Shown one piece after another: positions 1-7,255 of a stretch of 26,237 nt of DNA (positions within the stretch are counted from its first letter, which is position 1; every line of letters starts with the position of its first letter). The position numbers and the translations under genes were made by a program. Below the pieces are notes generated by a model. It saw only the letters and a list, made by a program, of their open reading frames with translations. It was not told the origin of the DNA and ran no database searches. The stretch lies in assembly GCA_934663625.1 (NCBI GenBank), contig CAKUKP010000041.1, positions 1-26,237 of the forward strand, read 5' to 3'. Origin of the DNA: an uncultured Clostridia bacterium (lineage in GTDB: Bacteria; Bacillota; Clostridia; Christensenellales; Aristaeellaceae).

Positions 1-168
1 CACCCGAATTGCTTCGAGCCTTATGCCCATAACGCGGGCGCGCGCCGCACACTACCTTTCGCATGCGAAGCTCCGGAACCATGTTCAAAATGCCCGCGCC
101 GCCGGTTCGCACCCACTCCGGCTCTCTTGGGACGCAAAAACACTCCTACTCTTTCCATCATCGCCATT
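1..168 (-). ncRNA. T-box leader, apparent methionine (AUG) specifier, partial at left edge
   Basis: Read on the minus strand, this leader shows the landmarks of a T-box riboswitch in order. A GGAAAGAGTAGG (AGTA) box lies near 145-156. AGAGAGCCGG and GGTGCGAACCGGC (distal Stem I) lie near 127-98. A specifier-side segment GAACATGGTTCCGGAGC spans 86-70. The last bases read TTCGGGTG, which looks like the start of the GGGUGGnACCGCG T-box bulge, cut by the window edge. Aligned with the glyQS leader (GAAAGGCAUUCUUGAGC), the specifier triplet is AUG at 82-80, so uncharged tRNA-Met would be the ligand. The controlled gene is off the edge; methionyl-tRNA synthetase or a methionine uptake/biosynthesis gene is expected. 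Motifs are seen; the amino-acid assignment is inference. Confidence 0.85.
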
Positions 169-174
169 GCTTCC

Positions 175-203
175 ATTATAAAATGGGCGCGCAGCTTTGT
201 CAA
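175..203 (-). promoter_or_regulatory. Consensus sigma-A promoter of the T-box transcript
   Basis: The minus strand reads TTGACA (203-198), a 17-base spacer, then TATAAT (180-175), a perfect match to the vegetative consensus. Transcription should start near 168, directly upstream of the T-box AGTA box. Confidence 0.85.
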
Positions 204-307
204 GCGCAGATCTGCGAAAAGCGCAGGCGGGCGTGTACCGCCATCCGAGATCGCCGATAAGTGAAAAGCATAGTCATGCAATTTATGATAATATTCCCAT
301 AGACCGG

Positions 308-336
308 TTGATTTATGGCTTCAAGTATGGTAAAAT
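308..336 (+). promoter_or_regulatory. Sigma-A promoter for the small secreted protein gene
   Basis: TTGATT (308-313), 17 bases, TAAAAT (331-336). It is divergent from the T-box promoter and gives a leader of about 60 nt before the ATG at 402. Confidence 0.6.
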
Positions 337-401
337 TCTAGCGTCGCAATTAACGCGATCAATTGGGCGAAGACCGCCATATTTTAAGGAGGATACATCT
401 C

Positions 402-947
402 ATGAAGAAAATCGTTTCTATTTTTATTGCACTGACCATGCTGCTGTGCGCCGTTTCTGCATTCGCCACCGAAGCCGCGCCCGCGGAAGCTACCGAAGTC
501 AACTGGAGCGATCTGCAGGAGCAGGGCGCCGCGCTGATCGCGCAGGGCGATTTCGTTACGCTGGATGAAATCTCCGTGAAGTTCTGGGTTCCCAACTCCT
601 TCTCTGCGGTTGAACTGACGGATGATGATCGCGCGCAGGGCTACATCGCCTATTTCGTATCCGCGGATCAGGCTTACGCCGTTTCCGTGATGTACATAGA
701 TGCCAATGGCCTTTCTCTGGATGATTACAAGGTAAACCTCGCTGAATACGGCGCGACCGAAATGGAAGACGTGACCATCAACGGCATGTCCGCGCTGAGC
801 TATGTGCTGGAAGAAACCGACACCGCGTGCGTATCCTTCGCCACCGAAGCCGGTTACATTCTGGAGTTCGCGGGCGCGCCGAAGTCCGATGAAGGCTTCG
901 CTGCAGTTCTGGCGTTCATCATGGCATCCATCCAGCCGGAAGAATAA
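402..947 (+). CDS. Small secreted protein of unknown function
   Basis: A 181-residue protein. The ATG at 402 is chosen because AAGGAGG at 386-392 sits nine bases upstream; the frame stays open upstream but without a ribosome site. Residues 1 to about 22 form a classical signal peptide (MKK, hydrophobic core, then AFA-TEA), with no lipobox. An Ala/Glu-rich linker follows, then a compact acidic domain of about 150 residues rich in aromatic and beta-type segments (KFWVPNSF, GYIAYFVSADQAYAVSVMY, INGMSALSYVLEETDT). I recognise no catalytic motif or named family; the pattern resembles small exported proteins of gut Clostridia. It is monocistronic: the next gene is convergent. Exported location is well supported; function is unknown. 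Confidence 0.85.
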   Translation: MKKIVSIFIALTMLLCAVSAFATEAAPAEATEVNWSDLQEQGAALIAQGDFVTLDEISVKFWVPNSFSAVELTDDDRAQGYIAYFVSADQAYAVSVMYIDANGLSLDDYKVNLAEYGATEMEDVTINGMSALSYVLEETDTACVSFATEAGYILEFAGAPKSDEGFAAVLAFIMASIQPEE

Positions 948-995
948 ATCTTTTCTCCAGAATATCTTTTCCGCCGCAAGGCGGCAGAACAAATG

Positions 996-1043
996 GGCGC
1001 ACACGCCAGAGAGTTCAAAAACTCCTGCGCGCGTGCGCCTTTC
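996..1043 (+). terminator. Probable hairpin terminator between convergent genes
   Basis: GGCGCAC (996-1002) pairs with GTGCGCC (1033-1039), with an inner GAGTT/AACTC stem (1011-1024). It is followed on the plus strand by TTTCGTTT. It could serve the secreted-protein gene and, less well, the convergent YibE/F gene. A second small hairpin, CCGCC-gcaa-GGCGG at 971-984, lacks a U tract. Confidence 0.5.
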
Positions 1044-1059
1044 GTTTGCGATGTGTTTT

Positions 1060-2190
1060 CTACTTTCTGCCGCGGGTCAGCAGCAGGCCGCTTGTGATGG
1101 CGGTCAGGGGCGCGACCGTCACCAGCCCGAAGGAACCCACCACGGTATGCACGATCTCGGCGGCGACATATTTATAATTGAGCATCATGCCTACCGGCGT
1201 GCCCTGCGCCATGAATACCATCATCAGCGCCACATAGCTGCCCGAATACGCCAGCAGCAGCGTGGTTGTGGTGGAGCCACACGCCGCGCGCCCCACGGCG
1301 AAGCCCGAAGCGATGGCTTCCCGCGCAGAAATCTCCGGACGCTTCTGCACCACTTCATATACGGCGGAGCAGATGTCCACCGACAGATCCATCACCGCGC
1401 CGGACGAGCCGAGGAATATGGACGCGACGAATATCTTCGTAAGATCGAGGTGGGCATAGCCCGCATAGAGCAGGCTTTCGCTGGATTCCATCACCGCCCC
1501 GTGAATGCGGAACAGATCGGTAAAGAGATAGCCCAGCACCGCCGTAACCAGTATGCCCAGCGCCGCGCCCGAAACCGCCGCTGCGCACCGGCGATCAAGC
1601 CCGTAGATCAGGCTGAGAATCAGCATGGTCAGCAGCATCACAAGCCCCATCGCCACCCAGATGGGATTATAGCCCTTCAGCAGACACGGCACCAGCACCT
1701 TCCATATCAGAAGGATCGTATCGATGAAGGACAGGATCGCGCGCAGACCCGTTCCGCGGGCGAAGATCAGCAGAAGCAGCAAAAACAGCCCCACCAGCAG
1801 CGCCTCCTTATCCAGCCGGAAATGGTCGGCCATGGTGACCGACGTAATCGCGCTGCCGCTGTGGCTGACCACCACATACGCCGTATCGCCCTTCCGAAAC
1901 AGCTTGTCCTGCGCCAGCGATCCATTCAGGCGATTGACCGCATCGACTTTCTGCCCCGCGAACTGTCCGCCGAGGATCTTCACACGGCAGCGCTGTTCGC
2001 CGCTGCGCACCAGCCCCGTATCCACAATATCGCTCTCGTCGGTGTCCAGCACCTCGGCGCGCACGCGGTCTGCGTTCTGATAGCTCAGCGCGCCCTCGTA
2101 GCCCGTGGGCAGAAGCAGTAGCGCGATCATGAGCACGATCGACAACGCCGCGGGAATGAACGTCTTTCGCCCCCGAATTCTGTTGCGCAT
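1060..2190 (-). CDS. YibE/F-family multi-pass membrane protein
   Basis: A 376-residue protein with ATG start; CAGGGAGG lies eight bases upstream on the minus strand. Residues about 11-27 form a first membrane span (LSIVLMIALLLLPTGY). An extracytoplasmic domain of about 100 residues follows (AEVLDTDES, GEQRCRVKILGGQFAG, GDTAYVV). The C-terminal half is a bundle of six or seven membrane spans beginning at ALLVGLFLLLLLIFARG and containing the conserved stretch FLGSSGAVMDLSVDI. This order (N-terminal span, SH3-like beta domain, polytopic domain) is that of the YibE/F family (PF07907), common in Bacillota. A transport role is often guessed but not established. It lies downstream of the alkaline phosphatase, separated by a strong hairpin, so co-transcription is uncertain. 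Confidence 0.85.
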   Translation of the reverse strand: MRNRIRGRKTFIPAALSIVLMIALLLLPTGYEGALSYQNADRVRAEVLDTDESDIVDTGLVRSGEQRCRVKILGGQFAGQKVDAVNRLNGSLAQDKLFRKGDTAYVVVSHSGSAITSVTMADHFRLDKEALLVGLFLLLLLIFARGTGLRAILSFIDTILLIWKVLVPCLLKGYNPIWVAMGLVMLLTMLILSLIYGLDRRCAAAVSGAALGILVTAVLGYLFTDLFRIHGAVMESSESLLYAGYAHLDLTKIFVASIFLGSSGAVMDLSVDICSAVYEVVQKRPEISAREAIASGFAVGRAACGSTTTTLLLAYSGSYVALMMVFMAQGTPVGMMLNYKYVAAEIVHTVVGSFGLVTVAPLTAITSGLLLTRGRK

Positions 2191-2210
2191 CCGTTTTTCC
2201 TCCCTGTATA

Positions 2211-2235
2211 AAGCGAGGGCGGTCGCCCGCCCTCG
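2211..2235 (-). terminator. Hairpin between alkaline phosphatase and YibE/F genes
   Basis: A perfect nine-bp stem, CGAGGGCGG (2214-2222) with CCGCCCTCG (2227-2235) and a four-base loop, just after the phosphatase stop. On the minus strand it is followed by CTTTATA, a weak U tract. It is a terminator or an mRNA-stabilising hairpin that allows partial readthrough. Confidence 0.55.
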
Positions 2236-2253
2236 GATTTCACTGCGACCAGT

Positions 2254-3756
2254 TTACGCTACGTCCACCAGCGCCGCCAGCTTATTGTAGATTTCCGTGT
2301 TGTCGTAATAGCCGGTGAAGGCTTCCTCGCCAACGCCCTGCGCGAACACCGCTACAGGCAGGCCGGTATGGGAATAGCTGGTGAAATCCACGCCGGATTT
2401 GTTGTTCAGAATGTGGGTTACGGTCACGCTGAAGGGATTGTAGCCGCCGTAGAGCACCGATTGTTCCTGCGTGTAGCTGTCTGCGGGCGCGTCGGTCAGC
2501 ACCATTTCATAGGCAGCCTTCAGGCGTTCGGTTTCATACTCGGTCAGCACCAGCCGATCGCCCGCCTCGCCGGTGAGCTTCAGACCGAAGAGTTCTTCTA
2601 CATCCTTCATCGCGTCCTCGAATGCCGTCTGGTTTTCCTTGTAACCTGCGACGTACTGTTCATCAAACTGCGCGTAGGAAATCTTCTGATTGCTCAGCGT
2701 ATCCAGATAGGTATCGTAATCGGTGCCCGCGTAGCCGATGGTCAGACCGCCGGTTTCATGGTCGCCGGTGACGATGATCAGGGTTTCCGCGGGATGCTCC
2801 TTGGCGAAATCGATGGCCACCTGCACCGCGTCCGCCAGCGCCAGCGTATCGGTTACGGTTGCGCCCGCATCGTTGGCGTGGCACGCCCAGTCGATCTTGC
2901 CGCCTTCGCACATCATGAAGAAGCCGGTTTCATTATCGATCTGTTCAATGCCCTTGGCGACGTAGTCCTTCAGCGCCCATTCGCCCTCGGCGCGATCCAT
3001 GTCATAATCCATCGCATCGCTGTCCGCCAGATGTTCGTCGATCAGAACCACCTTTTCATCCGCGGGCGTTACGGCTTCCGCATCGGCCTGGGTGAAGGTC
3101 ACCTTGTAGCCCGCCTGCTCCGCCAGATCATACAGGCTTTCCTGATCGTCGTTTGCGCCGTTTACCTTCTTCAGCGCGCCGCCGGCGAAGTATTCAAAGC
3201 CGGACGCCACCATTTCCAGACCGATCTCATAGTAATTGTTGCGGCTGGACTGATGGGCGTAGAACGCGGCGGGCGTGGCATGATTGATGTTGACGGAGGA
3301 AATCACGCCGATTTTCCAGCCCTTCTGTGCGTGCAGCTTTTCAGCGATAGTTTCGAAGGCGACCGCGCCCGTTTCATCCACGTTGATCATACCGGAATAC
3401 GTCTTATGGCCGGTGGCGATGGATGTGGCGGTGGAAGCGGAATCCGGCGCGAAGCTGCAGGAATCGAAGGTGACCGCCGAACCGGCAACCGGAAATTCCA
3501 TGAAGTTCAGCGCCACGGGGCCGTCCAGCACCGCGCCGTTACGGGTATCATATTTCGTGCTGGGCAGCGCAGCCTTCGCATCATCGTCCGCCAGCGCGCC
3601 CAGATAGTCCGCCGCCGCCTGAAACTGGGGATAGCTCATACCATCGCCGATAAACAGAAATACGTACTTCGGCGCGGCCGCGGCTTCCTCTGCAAATACC
3701 GGCAGTGCGCTCAGGCAGAGAAGGCATACGAGCATCATGGAAATCAGTTTCTTCAT
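2254..3756 (-). CDS. Exported alkaline phosphatase (PhoA superfamily)
   Basis: A 500-residue phosphomonoesterase. Residues 1-22 are a signal peptide (cleavage near VFA-EEA), so it acts outside the membrane, releasing phosphate from organic esters. Active-site groups can be matched to E. coli PhoA: D38 in IGDGM; nucleophile S106 in the DSAS motif, followed by the TGHKTYSG segment; arginine in SSRNN (R172); E284, D289 and H293 in EGGKIDWACHAND; D332 and H333 in TGDHETGG; and a C-terminal SHTG histidine. All two-zinc/one-magnesium ligands therefore appear intact. The ribosome site GGAGGA lies seven bases upstream of the ATG. It has its own upstream regulatory region with phased TTGAC repeats, suggesting phosphate control. 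No lipobox is visible, so it is probably released or wall-associated. Confidence 0.95.
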   Translation of the reverse strand: MKKLISMMLVCLLCLSALPVFAEEAAAAPKYVFLFIGDGMSYPQFQAAADYLGALADDDAKAALPSTKYDTRNGAVLDGPVALNFMEFPVAGSAVTFDSCSFAPDSASTATSIATGHKTYSGMINVDETGAVAFETIAEKLHAQKGWKIGVISSVNINHATPAAFYAHQSSRNNYYEIGLEMVASGFEYFAGGALKKVNGANDDQESLYDLAEQAGYKVTFTQADAEAVTPADEKVVLIDEHLADSDAMDYDMDRAEGEWALKDYVAKGIEQIDNETGFFMMCEGGKIDWACHANDAGATVTDTLALADAVQVAIDFAKEHPAETLIIVTGDHETGGLTIGYAGTDYDTYLDTLSNQKISYAQFDEQYVAGYKENQTAFEDAMKDVEELFGLKLTGEAGDRLVLTEYETERLKAAYEMVLTDAPADSYTQEQSVLYGGYNPFSVTVTHILNNKSGVDFTSYSHTGLPVAVFAQGVGEEAFTGYYDNTEIYNKLAALVDVA

Positions 3757-3898
3757 TTCGTTTTCCTCCTATGTATCTGTCATATGGATTGTTTTGCCAC
3801 AGTGCGTTCGCCGCTTACATGTTCAAATATTTTGCTTTTCAAAAAGCCGGTCTGTCGAATGCGGGAACGTCCGAATGCTTTTTCCCTGTGACAGGTTC

Positions 3899-3953
3899 AT
3901 TATACAATCCCCATGTCAAAACGAAATACGGTCAGCCGTCAAATATAAGTCAA
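3899..3953 (-). promoter_or_regulatory. Alkaline phosphatase promoter with phased TTGAC repeats (possible Pho box)
   Basis: On the minus strand TATAAT lies at 3904-3899 but has no good -35 at 17 bases. Instead TTGAC occurs at 3953-3949, 3942-3938 and 3919-3915, spaced 11 and 23 bases, roughly one and two helical turns. Direct repeats of TT-ACA-type hexamers at about 11 bp are how PhoP binds Bacillus Pho promoters. The repeats are seen; regulation by a PhoP homologue is inferred. Confidence 0.5.
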
Positions 3954-3981
3954 ATCGATCCAGCCAAAAACAGGGATGATT

Positions 3982-4014
3982 AAAAAGGATTTGCCGCGCT
4001 TGTCCGGCAAATCC
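3982..4014 (-). terminator. Rho-independent terminator of the AAA-ATPase gene
   Basis: A perfect ten-bp stem, GGATTTGCCG (3987-3996) with CGGCAAATCC (4005-4014), followed on the minus strand by TTTTT (3986-3982). It lies 21 bases after the stop codon of the upstream minus-strand gene. Confidence 0.85.
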
Positions 4015-4035
4015 CTTTTGATGTGATTATATGAT

Positions 4036-5727
4036 TTAAAAAATGCTTTCATCCTGCGCCATCTGTTTTGCGATGACCCTGCATCGCTTCTCACAGAAGG
4101 CAATGCCATACGCCCAGATTTCCTCCACGCCATAGCGGCGCAATACGGCGGTGTAGTCCTTTTCCTCGATCTGCTTCATCGCGGCGTCGCAGGCGGCGTC
4201 CAGCCGGTTTCGATCCTTGATTTCCTTGATCTCCACCACAAAGCCCAGCGCGCCGTCCTCGCGCTCTACGATAATATCGCCGCGCCCAATTCCGGTTTCC
4301 ACATTCGAAGCTACCTGCCAGCTCGCGCAGGTATTCAGCAGCGCCAACAGAAATCCATGATAGAAGGATTCATAAGCATCATAATAGCTCACGGTGGCGA
4401 TCAGCTGCTTATTGAGGTACGAAGTAATCGTTTCGGTATCGCCTTTTTCAAATGCCGCGTAAAAATCGGAGAGCTGATCCGCCTCGGCGATGGCCTTATC
4501 GCCAAACCATTCCAGCACCTGCTGCATGAAGATCTGTTTGACCTCATAATTCGGAATGCGCAGCGTATACCGGCCGCCGGTAGGGCGCTGGGCAATCGTC
4601 AGATAGCCGGTCATGTACAGCAGGCTCCAGATATTGTTTACGCTGCTTTTGATTTCGTTGTGCGTCAGCTGCTCGTTGATCTGCTTGGTGATCGTATTCC
4701 CCGCGATCAGCTCCTCGACCTCCATGCGCGTGGTGCCGCTCTTCGTCTTATCGATCAGACTGCGCACCAGTTCATTTCCGCTGGTGTTCAGCCAGTATAA
4801 TTTCGGTTCCGCCTCCGGATCGACCCGCAGCATATAGCAATAGTTGATCACGTCCCACGGGCAGTACACGTCCTGTTCGCCGAAACGATAGCCGTCATAC
4901 CATCTGCGGGCTTCCTCATGATGGCTTTCCAGGCCGTAGTACGCCAGCATATCGCCAACTTCGCTATCCGTAAATCCAAAGTATTCATCAAAGTTCATAT
5001 CCGAAATGGAATGCACCATCAGGTTATTCAGCCCCGTAAAGATGCTCTCCTTCGATACGCGCAGACAACCGGTCAGCACGGCAAAAAACAGGCTGTCGTT
5101 CGTTTTCAGCGCCAAACCAAACATCGAACGAATCAGATCGATCATCCGATCGTAATAGCCGTGCGCATATGCCTTATCCAGCGGCACATCGTATTCGTCG
5201 ATCAGCAGAAACACCTTTTGCCCGTAATGCTTTTCGAGAAGCGCGCAAAACATTCTAAGGCTCCCCGTAATATCGGCAAAAGTGCTGTTTTCGCTGATGA
5301 TCCGAAGGTATGCGCTTTTTTCTTCATCGGTAATCGCGGTACTTTCGCGCAGCGCCGCAAGCCGGAAGGCTTCATTGCGGATTAATTGTTTCAGCCGTTC
5401 ATAAGCGTCCTCAAACGTCAGCCCATCCACATCCTTGAGCGATAGAAACACCACCGGATATTTGCCCATGTACGCATCGCACAGCGCCTTTTCCCGACTG
5501 ATGGCAAGCCCATCGAAGATGCGCTTATCGCCGCCGATTTCAAAGAAGCACTTGAGCATGCTCATGTTCAGCGTCTTGCCGAAGCGCCGCGGGCGGGTAA
5601 ACAGGTTCACCTCTCCCCAATTGTTCAGCAGGTCGCGGATCAATCCGGTTTTATCGACATAATAAAAATCTTCCTCGCGCAGTTTTTCAAAACTGTCGAT
5701 GCCGACAGGCAATTTCTTTTCTTCCAT
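4036..5727 (-). CDS. AAA-ATPase-like protein with C-terminal PD-(D/E)XK nuclease-like domain
   Basis: A 563-residue protein of the AAA-ATPase_like/DUF1703 group (PF09820 plus PDDEXK_9, PF08011), widely expanded in gut bacteria. The N-terminal signature PVGIDSFEKLRE...YYVDKT leads to the P-loop RPRRFGKTLN (about 46-54). Walker B is FLLIDEYD (173-180). The last 85 residues carry a nuclease-like core, GRGDIIVE then FVVEIKE (D484, E499, K501). I start at the ATG at 5727: the frame also has a TTG 36 bases upstream, but the promoter places the transcript start near there, so that codon would lack a ribosome site. The cellular role of this family is not established; defence, toxin or mobile-element links have been suggested. 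It is monocistronic with its own promoter and terminator. Confidence 0.88.
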   Translation of the reverse strand: MEEKKLPVGIDSFEKLREEDFYYVDKTGLIRDLLNNWGEVNLFTRPRRFGKTLNMSMLKCFFEIGGDKRIFDGLAISREKALCDAYMGKYPVVFLSLKDVDGLTFEDAYERLKQLIRNEAFRLAALRESTAITDEEKSAYLRIISENSTFADITGSLRMFCALLEKHYGQKVFLLIDEYDVPLDKAYAHGYYDRMIDLIRSMFGLALKTNDSLFFAVLTGCLRVSKESIFTGLNNLMVHSISDMNFDEYFGFTDSEVGDMLAYYGLESHHEEARRWYDGYRFGEQDVYCPWDVINYCYMLRVDPEAEPKLYWLNTSGNELVRSLIDKTKSGTTRMEVEELIAGNTITKQINEQLTHNEIKSSVNNIWSLLYMTGYLTIAQRPTGGRYTLRIPNYEVKQIFMQQVLEWFGDKAIAEADQLSDFYAAFEKGDTETITSYLNKQLIATVSYYDAYESFYHGFLLALLNTCASWQVASNVETGIGRGDIIVEREDGALGFVVEIKEIKDRNRLDAACDAAMKQIEEKDYTAVLRRYGVEEIWAYGIAFCEKRCRVIAKQMAQDESIF

Positions 5728-5775
5728 GCTATACCGCCTTTCGGGTGGTTTCTGATCAGCCAATCCTCCGATTAT

Positions 5776-5804
5776 ATTTTACCGCAAATTTCCCGCCTTA
5801 TCAA
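5776..5804 (-). promoter_or_regulatory. Sigma-A promoter of the AAA-ATPase gene
   Basis: On the minus strand: TTGATA (5804-5799), 17 bases, TAAAAT (5781-5776). Transcription would start near 5769, about 42 bases before the ATG at 5727, which helps to choose that start. Confidence 0.65.
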
Positions 5805-5848
5805 GGATATTTATGATGGTGTTCCCGCCTTTTGCGCGTTTTCATAAT

Positions 5849-5886
5849 AAAAAAAGTGCCCGGACATTGATACAACATCCGAACAC
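5849..5886 (-). terminator. Terminator of the tRNA-Lys gene
   Basis: Immediately 3' of the encoded CCA on the minus strand, GTGTTCGGA (5886-5878) pairs, with two G-U pairs, with TCCGGGCAC (5864-5856), followed by seven T residues (5855-5849). A typical factor-independent terminator. Confidence 0.8.
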
Positions 5887-5888
5887 CA

Positions 5889-5964
5889 TGGTACACCTTC
5901 AGGGGCTCGAACCCTGGACACCCTGATTAAGAGTCAGGTGCTCTACCAACTGAGCTAAAGGTGC
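5889..5964 (-). tRNA. tRNA-Lys (anticodon CUU), CCA encoded
   Basis: A complete 76-nt cloverleaf on the minus strand. The acceptor stem is GCACCTT/AAGGTGT, with a G-U first pair. The D arm contains AGCTCAGTTGGTAGAGC. The anticodon stem-loop is CCTGA-CTCTTAA-TCAGG with anticodon CUU. The T arm is CAGGG-TTCGAGC-CCTG. The discriminator is A and the CCA tail is genomically encoded. It reads lysine AAG codons. It is a solitary gene with its own promoter and terminator. Confidence 0.97.
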
Positions 5965-5983
5965 ATGTCCAATCGACTTGTAT

Positions 5984-6012
5984 ATAATACAACTTCCCCC
6001 GCAATTTGTCAA
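5984..6012 (-). promoter_or_regulatory. Promoter of tRNA-Lys
   Basis: On the minus strand: TTGACA (6012-6007), 17 bases, TATTAT (5989-5984), 19 bases before the mature tRNA 5' end. Confidence 0.75.
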
Positions 6013-6080
6013 TAATCCGTATGTAAACATTTTGCGTAATTATGATTGCAATTGATCGACGTTTTTTCGCACCCGCGCGC

Positions 6081-6109
6081 TTGAAAAACGCGGCGATTCG
6101 CGGTATAAT
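6081..6109 (+). promoter_or_regulatory. Sigma-A promoter of the GreA-type gene
   Basis: TTGAAA (6081-6086), 17 bases, TATAAT (6104-6109). The leader is short, about 18 bases to the start codon at 6134. Confidence 0.8.
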
Positions 6110-6133
6110 ACCATCGTTTCGGAGGTGATGAAC

Positions 6134-6637
6134 ATGTACGACGAACTGACGCAGACCGACATCGATAAGATGCAGGCGGAGATCGATTACCGCATGCGCG
6201 TGGTGCGCCCGAAATGCATCGAGGATTTAAAAACCGCGCGCGGCTTCGGCGATTTGAGCGAAAATTATGAATACAAAGCCGCCAAGCAGGAGCTTCGGCG
6301 CTGCGACAGCCGCCTGCGCTATCTGCGGCGCATGATCGCCACCGCGAAGGTGATTCACGTGGACAACAAATCCAGCTGTGTGGAGCTGTTCGATCGGGTA
6401 ACGATCTGGTACGAGGAGGATCAGGAGGAAGAAACCATCCAGCTGATGACCACGCTCCGGCAGGACGCGCTCTCCGGCATCATTTCCAAGGAATCCCCGC
6501 TGGGCAAGGCGCTGATCGGGCACAGCGTGGGCGATCGCGTGGCGGTACGGGTCAACGATGATTACACCTATTACGTGGTGATTCGTGCGATCGAAAAGGG
6601 CGCGGACGATGCTTCGCTCCCCATCAGCCCGTTTTGA
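6134..6637 (+). CDS. GreA/GreB-family transcription elongation factor
   Basis: A 167-residue protein. GreA/GreB factors enter the RNA polymerase secondary channel and stimulate cleavage of backtracked transcripts. The N-terminal coiled-coil hairpin (about 5-75) carries the tip motif GFGDLSENYEYKAAK, with acidic residues D40 and E43 that correspond to the catalytic D41/E44 of E. coli GreA. The C-terminal FKBP-like domain shows the usual core (FDRVTIWYEED, SPLGKALIGHSVGDRVAV). Start choice: GTG at 6125 and ATGs at 6128 and 6134 are in frame, but GGAGG at 6121-6125 is spaced correctly only for 6134. It ends with a non-canonical tail (GADDASLPISPF). It may be a second, divergent GreA paralogue rather than the housekeeping copy. 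Confidence 0.92.
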   Translation: MYDELTQTDIDKMQAEIDYRMRVVRPKCIEDLKTARGFGDLSENYEYKAAKQELRRCDSRLRYLRRMIATAKVIHVDNKSSCVELFDRVTIWYEEDQEEETIQLMTTLRQDALSGIISKESPLGKALIGHSVGDRVAVRVNDDYTYYVVIRAIEKGADDASLPISPF

Positions 6638-6707
6638 TGCATCATCCCATCGAAACGCAGACAAAATAAGGATATGCATCTAAACAGTCAGAGGAGGTTT
6701 GATTTGT

Positions 6708-7187
6708 ATGCGCAAAACACTGGTAGCATATTTCAGCGCGAGCGGAACGACGAAAAAAACGGCGCAGCGCCTTGCAGCGGCGGCGAATGCGGATCTTTTT
6801 GAAATTGTGCCCGCAGTGCTGTACACCGATACAGATCTGAACTGGACGAACAAAAAATCCAGAAGCTCCGTAGAAATGGCGAATCCTGCCTCCCGCCCCG
6901 AAATCGCGAACCGCGTTTCGGATATGGCGCAGTATGATACGATTCTGCTGGGCTTCCCGATCTGGTGGTATACCGCGCCCACGATCATCAAAACCTTCCT
7001 GGAATCCTATGATTTCTCCGGCAAGACGATCGCGCTGTTCGCCACCTCCGGTGGAAGCGGCATGGGCAAAACTGCGAGCGATTTGAAGCCCTGCGTTGGC
7101 GAAAGCGCAAAGATTCTATCCGGCAGCGTGCTGAACCGCGCGACGGACGCATCCATTCAGAGCTTTTTGAAGCAGATTGGCGAATAA
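6708..7187 (+). CDS. Cytoplasmic flavodoxin
   Basis: A 159-residue FMN protein of the short-chain flavodoxin type (Flavodoxin_4-like). The FMN phosphate-binding loop is SASGTTKKTA (about 10-19), close to the N terminus with no signal peptide. The motif TDTDLNWTNKKSRS, the segment FPIWWYTAP, and a glycine-rich FATSGGSGMGK loop are typical of this group. The start is the ATG at 6708, with GAGGAGG at 6691-6697. It lies 70 bases after the GreA-type gene with no clear terminator between them, so they could be co-transcribed. It is a paralogue of the exported flavodoxin at 25325 (both have DLNWTN and the IWW motif). It probably carries electrons to an unidentified reductase. Confidence 0.92.
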   Translation: MRKTLVAYFSASGTTKKTAQRLAAAANADLFEIVPAVLYTDTDLNWTNKKSRSSVEMANPASRPEIANRVSDMAQYDTILLGFPIWWYTAPTIIKTFLESYDFSGKTIALFATSGGSGMGKTASDLKPCVGESAKILSGSVLNRATDASIQSFLKQIGE

Positions 7188-7200
7188 GTATCCTAATCTT

Positions 7201-7235
7201 AAAGGGGCAGGGAACGAACGTATCCCTGCCCCTTT
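7201..7235. terminator. Bidirectional terminator between flavodoxin and DegV genes
   Basis: AAAGGGGCAGGGA (7201-7213) pairs perfectly over 13 bp with TCCCTGCCCCTTT (7223-7235), nine-base loop. It sits between convergent stop codons, with A/T-rich flanks on both sides. Confidence 0.8.
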
Positions 7236-7255
7236 GATGAAGGGAAAAATGAATA

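Noticed and set aside
802..2121. Long plus-strand open frame antisense to the YibE/F gene (and similar frames opposite the phosphatase, ABC and dehydrogenase genes)
   Set aside because: Composition is that of a reverse-frame shadow (Arg-, His- and Gln-rich), with no ribosome site or family motif; the opposite-strand proteins are well supported.
5728..5763. TTG start 12 codons earlier for the AAA-ATPase protein
   Set aside because: The predicted transcript start lies at about the same place, so it would be nearly leaderless, and the GGAGGA beside it is only one base away.
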